Shown: positions 1-5,803 of the stretch, piece by piece
Position numbering within the stretch: position 1 is the first letter of the stretch
How the letters are laid out: every line of letters starts with the position of its first letter
Assembly: GCA_051960855.1 (NCBI GenBank)
Contig: JBQCDV010000128.1
Location: 1 to 14,690, forward strand
Direction of reading: 5' to 3'
Length of the DNA: 14,690 bases
Source of the DNA: JBQCDV01 sp051960855
GTDB lineage: Bacteria; Actinomycetota; Actinomycetes; JAJZTN01
The notes under the pieces: model-generated
Database searches by the model: none
What the model was told of the DNA's origin: nothing
Seen by the model: the letters and a program-made list of their open reading frames with translations, nothing else
Translations under genes and position numbers: made by a program

Positions 1-111
1 GCGCCCGACGATCAGGATCTCGTCGCGGTCGACGGTCACCGACGGCGCCGTCTCGAACCAGTCCGGCGCCACGCGACCGGACACCCATCCCTGCAGCTCC
101 TCGAGAGTCAT
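1..111 (-). CDS. Conserved hypothetical protein, N-terminal part (cut by window edge)
   Basis: The minus strand reads open from an ATG at 111 to the window edge, giving 37 residues that begin MTLEELQGWVSGRVAPDWF. The stretch after it, rich in acidic residues and ending DEILIVGR, looks like the start of a soluble actinobacterial protein. I cannot name its family. It begins 18 nt after the stop of the DUF255 gene on the same strand, so the two may be co-transcribed. No Shine-Dalgarno sequence precedes the ATG. Instead a hexamer AATCAT ends 7 nt upstream, which fits the leaderless pattern seen at other genes here. The call as a real gene rests on this position, on codon use typical of high-GC genes and on the lack of stops. 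Confidence 0.6.
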   Translation of the reverse strand, partial: MTLEELQGWVSGRVAPDWFETAPSVTVDRDEILIVGR

Positions 112-117
112 GCCGAG

Positions 118-123
118 ATGATT
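118..123 (-). promoter_or_regulatory. Candidate -10 hexamer for a leaderless start at 111
   Basis: Read on the minus strand the hexamer is AATCAT, with 6 nt between it and the ATG at 111. It lies in the 18-nt gap after the DUF255 stop codon. This is the weakest member of the series of xANNNT hexamers found 6 nt before start codons in this window. Confidence 0.3.
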
Positions 124-129
124 ACTCGG

Positions 130-2259
130 TTACAACTCTTGCACAAGGAGCTGGGCGTTGAGTTCGCCGACGGCTGACACCGGTTGCTGGCACACGAACC
201 GCCGGCACACGTAGGCGGTCGCCTCGCCCCCGAGCAGTGGCCGCTCGGCGAGCAGAGCCGGAGCCGACGACCCGACCGCGCCGGAGGACAGCACCAGCGG
301 CAGCGGGCTGCGCATCGCCGCCGCGACCAGGTCAGGCACCCCCACCCCCTCCCCGAACGCCGCTGTCGCGGGCGCGCCGCCGTCGTCCGCAGCAGGCGCG
401 AGCACCGCCACCTCGAGGGGGCCGGCAGCAGCCCGGGCTGCGACGGCCAGTGCGCTGCCCACGAAACGGGCGGCCTGGCCCGCGACCGCGAGAGCGGGCT
501 GCACGGCGGCGAGCGCAGCAGCCCGAGCCTCCTCGTCTCCGGTGAGGGCGGCGAGCGTCAGCAGCGCCCGGGCGGCCGCGCTGGCACCCGCAGGAGTCGG
601 CGTGTCCGTCGGGTCGCTACGCTCACCGAATCCCGCCAGCCTGCTGTCGACCCGGCCGGGCGCGGTGTCGTGCCACACGCCCTGCTCGTCGCGGAACTCC
701 ACCGGAAGGCTGGCGGCAAGTGTGCGCCCCAGTTGGAACCACGCCTCCTCCCCCGTGACGCCGTGCAGCACGAGCAGCGCGTGCGCCAGCTCGGCCACGT
801 CCTCGAGACGCCCGTCGGCCTCCCCCGCCCGTCCGTCGAGGGACGCGCGAGCGACACCGCCGTCCTCGCGCACATGCCGGGCCACGAGCAGGTCGGCGGC
901 AGCGGCGGCGGCGGCGACCCATTCCGCCTCGCCGAAGGCGGCGCCGGCCTCGGCGAGAGCACCGACCGCCAGGGCGTTCCAGGCCGTCACGACCTTGTCG
1001 TCGCGCGCGGGCTGCGGACGGCCCCGCCGGGCGGCGAGCAGCTCAGCCCTCACTCGCTCCCACCGCTCCCAGTCGTCCGGGTCGGTGCGCAGCTGCAGCG
1101 TGCTGGTGCCGTGCTCGAAGGTCCCCTCCTCGGTCACCTGCAGCAGGTCGCCAGCCCACGCGGCGTCGTTCGGACCGAGGGTCTCCGCGAGCTGCCCAGG
1201 GCTCCAGACGTAGGTCGCGCCCTCGACGCCACGGGCCCCGTCCGGCCCGTCGACGACGGTGTCCGCGTCGAGCGAGGAGGCGAAGCCGCCCTCGGGTGTC
1301 CGGAGGTCGGTCAGCAGGAAGGCGACGGTTGACCGCACGACGCGCTCGGCCAGCGGGTGCCGCGTCAGCCGCCACCACTGCAGGTAGGCGCGCAGCAGCA
1401 GGGCGTTGTCGTAGAGCATCTTCTCGAAGTGCGGCACCACCCAGTGCCGGTCGACGCTGTAGCGCGCGAAGCCGCCGGCGAGCTGGTCGTGCATGCCGCC
1501 GCGCGCCATCGATTCGAGAACGCCGCTGGCCATCGCGCGCGCCTCGTCGCCGGTGGCCGTCCCCGCGGCGGCGTGCAGCAGCAGGAACTCCAGAGCGGTG
1601 GAGGGCGGGAACTTCGGGGCGGTCTCGAAGCCCGGCGACACCGGGTCGAAGGACGCCCGCAGCGACGCCACGGCGGCCTCGAGGACCTCGGTGTCGACGT
1701 CGGCCGAGGGTGAGGACGTCGGCGCGGGAGGGGCGGACGACGTTCGGGAAGGGGTGAGGGCCTCGGCGATGTGGGCCGCGGCGTCCACGACCTCCTGGCG
1801 CCGCTGCGTCCACGCCTCGTGCAGGGCGTGGAGCACCTGGTCAAAGCTCGGCATCGCGACCTGACCGCCTCGAACGACGGGGCGGGGCGGCAGGTAGGTC
1901 GCCGCGTAGAAGGGCCGCCCGTCAGGCAGCGCGAAGACGGTCATGGGCCAGCCGCCGGAACCGGTGAGCGCCTGCGTCGCGGCCATGTACGCGGCGTCGA
2001 CATCCGGCCGTTCCTCGCGGTCGACCTTGATGCTCACGAAGTGCTCGTTGAGGTAGGCCGCGACCTGCTCGTCCTCGAAGGACTCGTGGGCCATGACGTG
2101 GCACCAGTGACAGGCGGCGTAGCCGACCGAGACCAGAACCGGGACGTCGCGGCGCTCGGCCTCCGCCCAGGCCTCGTCGCCCCAGGGCCACCAGTCCACG
2201 GGGTTCTCCTGGTGCTGTCGCAGATAGGGGCTCGTCGCGTCCGCTAGCCGGTTGGCCAT
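130..2259 (-). CDS. Thioredoxin-domain protein, DUF255/YyaL (spermatogenesis-associated protein 20) family
   Basis: This 709-residue soluble protein matches the full DUF255 architecture, with length close to the usual 670-700. The N-terminal thioredoxin-like domain (about 1-160) opens with the family signature NRLADATSPYLRQHQ.NPVDW and has the CHWCH motif at 50-54 and GGWPMTVF near 102-109. An alpha/alpha six-hairpin region follows, with the conserved GGMHDQLAGGFARYSVD and VPHFEKMLYDNA stretches in the middle. The biochemical role of the family is not established; a redox role is inferred from the two cysteines. ATG 2259 is chosen because it starts the family signature. The upstream sequence carries no clear Shine-Dalgarno. 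The gene's first roughly 33 codons appear to have been supplied by the adjoining integrative element, because a diverged copy of the same 5' end lies at 4258-4356. Confidence 0.9.
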   Translation of the reverse strand: MANRLADATSPYLRQHQENPVDWWPWGDEAWAEAERRDVPVLVSVGYAACHWCHVMAHESFEDEQVAAYLNEHFVSIKVDREERPDVDAAYMAATQALTGSGGWPMTVFALPDGRPFYAATYLPPRPVVRGGQVAMPSFDQVLHALHEAWTQRRQEVVDAAAHIAEALTPSRTSSAPPAPTSSPSADVDTEVLEAAVASLRASFDPVSPGFETAPKFPPSTALEFLLLHAAAGTATGDEARAMASGVLESMARGGMHDQLAGGFARYSVDRHWVVPHFEKMLYDNALLLRAYLQWWRLTRHPLAERVVRSTVAFLLTDLRTPEGGFASSLDADTVVDGPDGARGVEGATYVWSPGQLAETLGPNDAAWAGDLLQVTEEGTFEHGTSTLQLRTDPDDWERWERVRAELLAARRGRPQPARDDKVVTAWNALAVGALAEAGAAFGEAEWVAAAAAAADLLVARHVREDGGVARASLDGRAGEADGRLEDVAELAHALLVLHGVTGEEAWFQLGRTLAASLPVEFRDEQGVWHDTAPGRVDSRLAGFGERSDPTDTPTPAGASAAARALLTLAALTGDEEARAAALAAVQPALAVAGQAARFVGSALAVAARAAAGPLEVAVLAPAADDGGAPATAAFGEGVGVPDLVAAAMRSPLPLVLSSGAVGSSAPALLAERPLLGGEATAYVCRRFVCQQPVSAVGELNAQLLVQEL
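2161..2259 (-). repeat. Duplicated DUF255 5' end, copy A (part of the intact gene)
   Basis: These 99 bp align without gaps to 4258-4356 with 18 mismatches (82 percent identity). The longest identical run is 19 bp (2222-2240 and 4319-4337, AGATAGGGGCTCGTCGCGT on the plus strand). Both copies are on the minus strand and both begin with the start codon. The run sits at codons 7-13, where the protein reads ATSPYL. It is the best candidate for a recombination core. Confidence 0.85.
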
Positions 2260-2485
2260 GTCCCATGAGTTCCAACGAGTAGCATGTATCTCTTCCGTTT
2301 GAGTGCGGCGCGAGAGCGATACACGAATCCAGTTCCCGCGGCTCCAGGTCGAGCCAGCGCTCCCAGCCTAAAAGGGTCCGGGGACTCCAGGTCGCCGCAA
2401 GCCGAGCTCCTCGAAACAGGGCAAGCCGCGCACCCTCGGCGACAGCACGCGGCCGTAGCGGGCGGGTCTTCACGCACCCGCACCG
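2260..2485. other. Non-coding left end of the relic element
   Basis: No convincing gene is seen between the DUF255 start and the integrase stub. The interval contains the GATACACGA repeat, a 10-bp repeat CTCCAGGTCG at 2342-2351 and 2385-2394, and a 6-bp-arm hairpin at 2462-2481 (GCGGGT and ACCCGC). The present promoter of the DUF255 gene must lie here if that gene is expressed on its own. I could not identify a clear -10/-35 pair. Confidence 0.5.
2318..2326 (+). repeat. GATACACGA repeat, left copy
   Basis: This 9-mer occurs about 80 bp inside the left core and again twice, in the same orientation, at 4134-4142 and 4147-4155 near the right end of the element. Short direct repeats on both sides of a core resemble integrase arm-type binding sites. 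That function is a guess. Confidence 0.35.
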
Positions 2486-2722
2486 GGCAGCAACAAGTAC
2501 CAGGTGTACGTCAAGGCGCCGGCCGGCGAAGGCGAGCCGTGGAAGCGGGTGCTGCGGCGCGCTGCCTCCGAGGAAGAGGTCCGCAAGATCTTCGCCCAGG
2601 CCGACGCCGCGCTGGACACCGACAAAGAGAGGGCCGCCCGCACCTACCTCCGCCTCTCCCGCATCCGGATGCTCGGTGAGGAGTACCTGCGCGACAGTCG
2701 TGAGTGCGTGCCAGCGAGATGA
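2486..2722 (+). pseudogene. Integrase remnant (N-terminal arm region of a tyrosine recombinase)
   Basis: The frame from about 2486 (GSNKYQVYVKAPAGEG) to the TGA at 2720-2722 resembles the beta-strand N-terminal arm and the start of the core-binding helix of actinobacterial phage-type integrases. The cues are a YQVYVKAP strand, an ASEEEVRKIFAQADAAL helix and the ending RMLGEEYLRDSRE. Resemblance stops near 2704. The catalytic domain is missing altogether. The frame is closed upstream by TAG at 2456-2458. GTG 2504 would allow a 72-residue product, but the usual start is unclear. It sits near the left core, where an element's int gene is often found. Mycobacterium tuberculosis has a comparable short integrase fragment (Rv3751) beside an excisionase-like gene and a PIN gene (Rv3750c, Rv3749c); this is recalled, not checked. 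Confidence 0.55.
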
Positions 2723-2878
2723 TCGCCGATCGCCTTCTCGAGGAGCGGCAGGTTGCTCAGATCGTCGGGGTGATAGCGCCACGTCTTGAGGTCGAGATAT
2801 CCGAGCGCCGTTCCGCGGCGTCTCGGCGTACAGACGCTCGTGGCCGTAGCGTGCCCACCGCACGATCCACTCGGTCAC
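2710..2878 (-). pseudogene. NERD-type (nuclease-related) protein fragment, frameshifted and truncated
   Basis: On the minus strand a good Shine-Dalgarno (AGGAGG, 2885-2890) stands 6 nt before GTG 2878. The product begins VTEWIVRWARYGHERLYAE, which resembles the WxRYGHDRLYV start typical of actinobacterial NERD-domain proteins. Similarity continues in a different frame from about 2802 with GYLDLKTWRYHPDDL and then LPLLEKAIGDHLAG. The two frames join near 2803, and the spacing fits loss of 2 nt. After about 2710 the reading becomes the antisense of the integrase stub, so this gene is also cut. The family call rests on remembered motifs only. Confidence 0.55.
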
Positions 2879-2947
2879 TATCGGCCTCCTCACGCCCGCC
2901 AAGGGCGACACTCCCGCTGGCGGTGCGCTGCGGAATCAGAACAGAGA

Positions 2948-2961
2948 GTTTCGAACGAAAC
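2948..2961. promoter_or_regulatory. Palindromic operator candidate upstream of the HTH gene
   Basis: GTTTCGAACGAAAC is an inverted repeat with 6-bp arms and a 2-nt centre. It lies 39 nt before the ATG at 3000. Because the downstream gene encodes an HTH protein of antitoxin type, autoregulation from this site is plausible. The region is markedly AT-rich for this genome, as expected for a promoter. Confidence 0.45.
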
Positions 2962-2966
2962 GCAAC

Positions 2967-2991
2967 CCTGTTACGCTTTCTTCGCAACAGG
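2967..2991 (+). promoter_or_regulatory. Inverted repeat overlapping the ribosome binding site of the HTH gene
   Basis: CCTGTT at 2967-2972 pairs with AACAGG at 2986-2991. The right arm overlaps the strong Shine-Dalgarno AGGAGG (2989-2994), which has 5 nt to the ATG. The arms may be a second operator half-site pair. As RNA they could partly mask the ribosome binding site, although a 6-bp stem with a 13-nt loop would be weak. Confidence 0.35.
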
Positions 2992-2999
2992 AGGAAGCC

Positions 3000-3542
3000 A
3001 TGACCGCACAGCCCCTAGACCAGCAGACCTACGTGCCGACCGCCGAGGACAAGGTCGCCGAGGTGCTGAGCTTCATCAAGGCACACGAGGACGCCCGCGG
3101 GAGCCGTCCGGCTGCTCGCTACTTCCTCGCCGGTCCCGAGGAAGGTGACCAGGTCGAACTCCCCGAGTCGGCCTACCGCGCCCTCCTCCTCGTCGTTGAG
3201 GCGATGGCCGCCGGCAAGGCCGTCACTGTCGCTCCTCAAAGCAAGCTGCTGACCACCCAGCAGGCTGCCGACCTGCTCCGCGTCAGCCGCCCGACGGTGA
3301 TCAAGCTGATCGACTCTGGCGAACTGCCGGCCGAGACTCCCGGCACTCGCCGCCGCATGATCAAGCTCGACGACGCCCTGGCCTGCAAGGCCCGTCGCCG
3401 CGAAGCCCAGTACGCAGCGCTGATGGAACTGGCCGTCGACGGCATCTACGCGCCAGATGAGGAGCCGGAGGTGACGACCGAGCAGATTGCACAGGTGCGC
3501 GCCGCGATCGCCAGCCGCCGCCGCACGAAGGCGAACGGCTGA
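3000..3542 (+). CDS. Excisionase-type HTH DNA-binding protein, probable VapB-like antitoxin
   Basis: This is a 180-residue soluble protein. Residues about 83-130 form a MerR/excisionase-class helix-turn-helix (HTH_17 type). They read LLTTQQAADLLRVSRPTVIKL and then a wing with GELPAETPGTRRRMIKLDDA. The N-terminal 80 residues form a second, partly helical segment (QVELPESAYRALLLVVEAMAAG) that I do not recognise in detail. The C-terminus is charged and helical (TTEQIAQVRAAIASRRR), a plausible toxin-binding tail. The start is secure: AGGAGG lies 5 nt before ATG 3000. The PIN gene follows after 12 nt, the order expected for antitoxin then toxin. Its neighbour type and the palindromes upstream suggest autoregulation. 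It could instead be the element's true excisionase, but pairing with a PIN gene favours the antitoxin role. Confidence 0.75.
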   Translation: MTAQPLDQQTYVPTAEDKVAEVLSFIKAHEDARGSRPAARYFLAGPEEGDQVELPESAYRALLLVVEAMAAGKAVTVAPQSKLLTTQQAADLLRVSRPTVIKLIDSGELPAETPGTRRRMIKLDDALACKARRREAQYAALMELAVDGIYAPDEEPEVTTEQIAQVRAAIASRRRTKANG

Positions 3543-3548
3543 CAAGAT
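3543..3548 (+). promoter_or_regulatory. Candidate -10 hexamer for leaderless PIN gene transcript
   Basis: CAAGAT lies exactly 6 nt before ATG 3555, and no Shine-Dalgarno is present in the 12-nt gap. This would give the toxin its own transcript in addition to read-through from the antitoxin gene. Confidence 0.35.
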
Positions 3549-3554
3549 CGTCCC

Positions 3555-4148
3555 ATGTTCTCGGCCTTCCTCGACACCAACGTGCTCTGGCCGAGCCTGC
3601 AACGCGACTACCTCCTATCGCTCGCAGCCGACGGGCTCTACCGCGCACTCTGGAGCGAAGCGGTCCTCGACGAACTCCTGGAGCGTGAGGCCCTTAAGCG
3701 GGTCGGTCGCGGTTCCACCGTCGATGACGCCGTCGCCCAGGCCGAGCACCTGATCGACCGGATGCGTCAGAGCTTCGAAGACGCCATCGTCACCGGCTGG
3801 GAGTCCATCGCTGGAACCTTCGGCCTGCCCGACTCGGATGACGAGCATGTGGCGGCGGCCGCAGTCGTGGGCGGCGCCGGGGTCATCGTCACTGACAACC
3901 TCAAGCACTTCCCTGGCGAGCGACTCCCTCAGCACATCGAGGTCCAAAGCGCCGCAGAGTTCATCACCAGCACGGTTTCGGTCGACTCCGGGCGGGCTGC
4001 CGAGTCACTCGTCGCGATGACTGCCCGCTATCGCAACCCGACCTACACGCCCGACGAGGTACTTGCTCAGCTTGCTGAGCGCTACAACCTCACTGACGTA
4101 GCCGACATGATCGGTCCGTTCCTCACCCCGAGTGATACACGAGACTGA
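3555..4148 (+). CDS. PIN-domain protein, probable VapC-like toxin ribonuclease
   Basis: This 197-residue protein has a PIN domain at about 1-130 followed by a C-terminal extension of roughly 65 residues. The four acidic positions expected for the metal site are present: D7 in FLDTNVL, E40 in SEAVLDELLE, D96 in DSDDEHV and D114 in VTDNLKHF. The active site therefore looks intact. VapC toxins of this family cleave structured RNAs; the target here is unknown. Classic VapC proteins are about 130 residues. The longer form with a tail (TYTPDEVLAQLAERYNL and onward) resembles the VapC50 type that pairs with an excisionase-like antitoxin. The HTH gene precedes it by 12 nt. It is one of only two intact genes on the relic element, which fits retention by addiction. 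Confidence 0.8.
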   Translation: MFSAFLDTNVLWPSLQRDYLLSLAADGLYRALWSEAVLDELLEREALKRVGRGSTVDDAVAQAEHLIDRMRQSFEDAIVTGWESIAGTFGLPDSDDEHVAAAAVVGGAGVIVTDNLKHFPGERLPQHIEVQSAAEFITSTVSVDSGRAAESLVAMTARYRNPTYTPDEVLAQLAERYNLTDVADMIGPFLTPSDTRD

Positions 4149-4155
4149 TACACGA
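4134..4155 (+). repeat. Two GATACACGA direct repeats
   Basis: GATACACGA occurs at 4134-4142 and 4147-4155, with starts 13 bp apart. The first overlaps the last codons of the PIN gene. A third copy is at 2318-2326. They may be integrase arm-type sites of the former element; this is not shown. Confidence 0.4.
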
Positions 4156-4184
4156 CGACCGGGACACGGCGTCCAACGGCGATA

Positions 4185-4201
4185 CGGCCCGAACCGGGCC
4201 G
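4185..4201 (+). terminator. Hairpin downstream of the PIN gene
   Basis: CGGCCCG and CGGGCCG form a perfect 7-bp stem with a 3-nt loop, 36 nt after the PIN stop codon. No T-run follows, which is common for actinobacterial hairpin terminators. It would close the antitoxin-toxin transcript. Confidence 0.45.
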
Positions 4202-4251
4202 ATCCGCAAAACCCCGGCCTCACCTGCGGCTTCGCGAACTCTCTTTGACGA

Positions 4252-4356
4252 TCGGGCCTCGGTCCACGCGTCATCGCTCCACGGCCTCCAGTCGACCGGG
4301 TTGTCCTGGTGCTGGCGTAGATAGGGGCTCGTCGCGTTCGCGAGTCGGTTCGGCAT
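4252..4356 (-). pseudogene. Orphaned original 5' end of the DUF255 gene (copy B)
   Basis: From ATG 4356 the minus strand reads MPNRLANATSPYLRQHQDN and continues PVDWRPWSDDAWTEA. This is the DUF255 N-terminal signature, matching the first 35 residues of the intact protein with substitutions. Homology then stops, and the frame runs on into unrelated sequence to a stop at 4123. The thioredoxin CHWCH motif and all later domains are absent, so it is a severed gene start. It lies 73 nt after the stop of the fructuronate reductase gene on the same strand, the natural place for a downstream gene. It also keeps a promoter-like hexamer CAGGCT 6 nt before the ATG. These facts suggest this is the chromosomal original and 2161-2259 the replacement. 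Confidence 0.8.
4258..4356 (-). repeat. Duplicated DUF255 5' end, copy B
   Basis: This copy aligns to 2161-2259 without gaps over 99 bp with 18 mismatches, and includes the 19-bp identical core at 4319-4337. Divergence of this size means the copies did not arise by recent duplication. It fits a core region imported from another strain or species. Confidence 0.85.
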
Positions 4357-4372
4357 GGGGCAAGCCTGCCCC
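4357..4372. promoter_or_regulatory. Palindrome and -10-like hexamer before the orphaned DUF255 start
   Basis: GGGGCA and TGCCCC are 6-bp inverted arms around a 4-nt centre, directly before ATG 4356. On the minus strand the hexamer CAGGCT (4363-4368) ends 6 nt before the ATG, as at the other candidate leaderless genes here. The palindrome could be an operator or a short terminator for the upstream operon. Confidence 0.35.
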
Positions 4373-4429
4373 GATGCCGGCGTCCCTCCCATCGGAGCAC
4401 GACCGTCCCTGCCCGTCTCGCAGGCACAG

Positions 4430-5803
4430 TCAGGCCGGCGACGATGCCAGCAGCTCCGCATGGTCGCGCACCGCGTCGACGAGCACGTCGTCGGACGCGA
4501 GGTCGGGAGCGACGTGACGCACCACCGACCGCGCGGCCTCCCGCAACTCCAGCCCGGCGACGGCTGGAGGCCGGCCGGCATCGTTGACCGCGCTCCCGTG
4601 GTCGCGTAGGTGCAGCAACCACGCGGCGAGCAGCCACGCGGCGGCGTTCGGGAGGCGTCCCGCCGCCCGCTCCGCCCGCAGGATCTCCGCTGCCCGGACG
4701 GGGACCTTCTGCGAGCCGTCCTGTGCGATCTGGGCCAGCCGGTGCCCGATCGCCGGGTTGGCCCATCGCTCCAGCAGCGCCTGCTGGTACTGCCGCACGT
4801 CGGCCTCCGGCAGCGCAAGGTGGCGGCCCGCCTCGTCCCACCACTCCTCGACCCACTGGCGGACCATCGGGTCGGCGACGGCCTCGTCGACGGTCACCGC
4901 GCCGCGGAGGCTGCCGGCGTAGGCCATCAGCGAGTGGGCGCCGTTGAGCAGCCACAGCTTGCGCTGCTCGTAAGGCGTCGCGTCCGCGACGAGGCGAGCC
5001 CCGGCGCTCTCCCAGTCCGGCCGTCCCGCCGGGAAGTCGCCCGCCAGCACCCACTCGCTGAACGGCTCCGTCGCCACCGGCGCCAGGTCATCGAAGCCCG
5101 TCGCGCGACGCACCTCGTCGCGGTCGGCGTCGGTCGTCGCGGGGGTGATGCGGTCGACCATGGTCGTGACGAACGAGACGTGGGAGTCGATCCACGGCAC
5201 GAGCGCGGGCGCCACGAGACCGGCGGCCTCGTGCACGACGCGCGCCACGGCTGCGCCGTTCGCGGGGAGGTTGTCGCAGGGGACGATGGCCAGGGGTGCG
5301 TCGTTCGCCTGCCGGGCGAGCAGTCCAGCGACGAGGCGCGCAGGCACGGTGACGACGGGGGCGCGAGGGTCGGCGCGGAGCCGCTCCAGGTCGCTGGCGA
5401 CGTCGGGATGGGAGGTGTCGAGACCGCCGTCGGGACCACGCCGGTAGCCGGCTTCGGTCACGGTGAGGGTGAGCACCGCGACGCGCGGGTCGCCCATCCG
5501 GGCCAACCACGCCGTGGCGTCGCTGCCCGGATGCACGGCACTCAGGCTCGACACGACGTCGTAGCTCGTCTCGCCGGGGGCGCGCGTGACCAGGGTGTAG
5601 AGGCCGTCTTGGACCGCGAGCGCCTCGGCGAGGGCGTTGCTGCGTCCGGTGAAGGCAGCGATCCCCCAGTCCTCGGCATCCGGCGCGCGGTCGGTGTACC
5701 AGGCCTGGTGGGCGCGGAAGAAGTTGCCGAGACCGAGGTGCAGCTGGCGGACGGGGCGAGCGGGGCCGACGCCTGCCGCTGCGCGCGTGAGTCGCGGGGT
5801 CAC
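4430..5803 (-). CDS. uxuB: Mannitol dehydrogenase family oxidoreductase, probable D-fructuronate reductase
   Basis: The product is a 457-residue NAD(P)-dependent polyol dehydrogenase, predicted to reduce D-fructuronate to D-mannonate in the cytoplasm. The N-terminal dinucleotide fold starts LHLGLGNFFRAHQAWYTD (21-38). Family motifs VTEAGY (115-120) and IVPCDNLPANG (173-183) follow. The catalytic Lys-Asn-His set appears in KLWLLNGAHS as K282, N287 and H290. GTG 5803 is chosen because it overlaps the uxaC stop as GTGA, giving translational coupling; longer upstream reading is antisense or uxaC-overlapping and lacks family sequence. It is about 30 residues shorter than Escherichia coli UxuB. The same fold serves tagaturonate reductase and mannitol dehydrogenases, so the substrate is inferred from the uxaC partner. 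Confidence 0.8.
   Translation of the reverse strand: MTPRLTRAAAGVGPARPVRQLHLGLGNFFRAHQAWYTDRAPDAEDWGIAAFTGRSNALAEALAVQDGLYTLVTRAPGETSYDVVSSLSAVHPGSDATAWLARMGDPRVAVLTLTVTEAGYRRGPDGGLDTSHPDVASDLERLRADPRAPVVTVPARLVAGLLARQANDAPLAIVPCDNLPANGAAVARVVHEAAGLVAPALVPWIDSHVSFVTTMVDRITPATTDADRDEVRRATGFDDLAPVATEPFSEWVLAGDFPAGRPDWESAGARLVADATPYEQRKLWLLNGAHSLMAYAGSLRGAVTVDEAVADPMVRQWVEEWWDEAGRHLALPEADVRQYQQALLERWANPAIGHRLAQIAQDGSQKVPVRAAEILRAERAAGRLPNAAAWLLAAWLLHLRDHGSAVNDAGRPPAVAGLELREAARSVVRHVAPDLASDDVLVDAVRDHAELLASSPA

Larger units (their letters stand above)
2222..4337. mobile_element. Decayed integrative element in the 5' end of the DUF255 gene
   Basis: The proposed element is about 2.1 kb and is bounded by the 19-bp identical cores 2222-2240 and 4319-4337, which lie in two diverged copies of the DUF255 5' end. 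Inside are an integrase stub next to the left core, a frameshifted NERD-type fragment, and an intact excisionase-type HTH plus PIN-domain pair. Base composition is visibly lower in GC than the flanking genes, for example around 2930-2990. Three copies of GATACACGA lie near the two ends. The arrangement is what site-specific integration into a gene's 5' end leaves when the element carries a replacement 5' end. The boundaries are inferred. An alternative is gene-end duplication followed by independent insertions. Confidence 0.6.

Noticed and set aside
2284..2679. A 131-codon plus-strand frame beside the integrase stub
   Set aside because: Its second half is out of frame with the better integrase match, and the first half resembles nothing I know.
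1922..2911. A 329-codon minus-strand frame spanning the DUF255 start and the element end
   Set aside because: Only its first roughly 25 residues (the NERD-like start) look real. The rest is antisense to the integrase stub and out of frame with DUF255.
4123..4251. Continuation of the orphaned DUF255 start to a 77-residue protein
   Set aside because: After about 35 residues the sequence is unrelated to DUF255 and antisense to the PIN gene end. A functional product is unlikely.
2260..4430. tRNA gene as the integration target
   Set aside because: I looked for a tRNA-like cloverleaf and TTCGAATC-type T-loop at both element ends and found none. The duplicated sequence is protein-coding.
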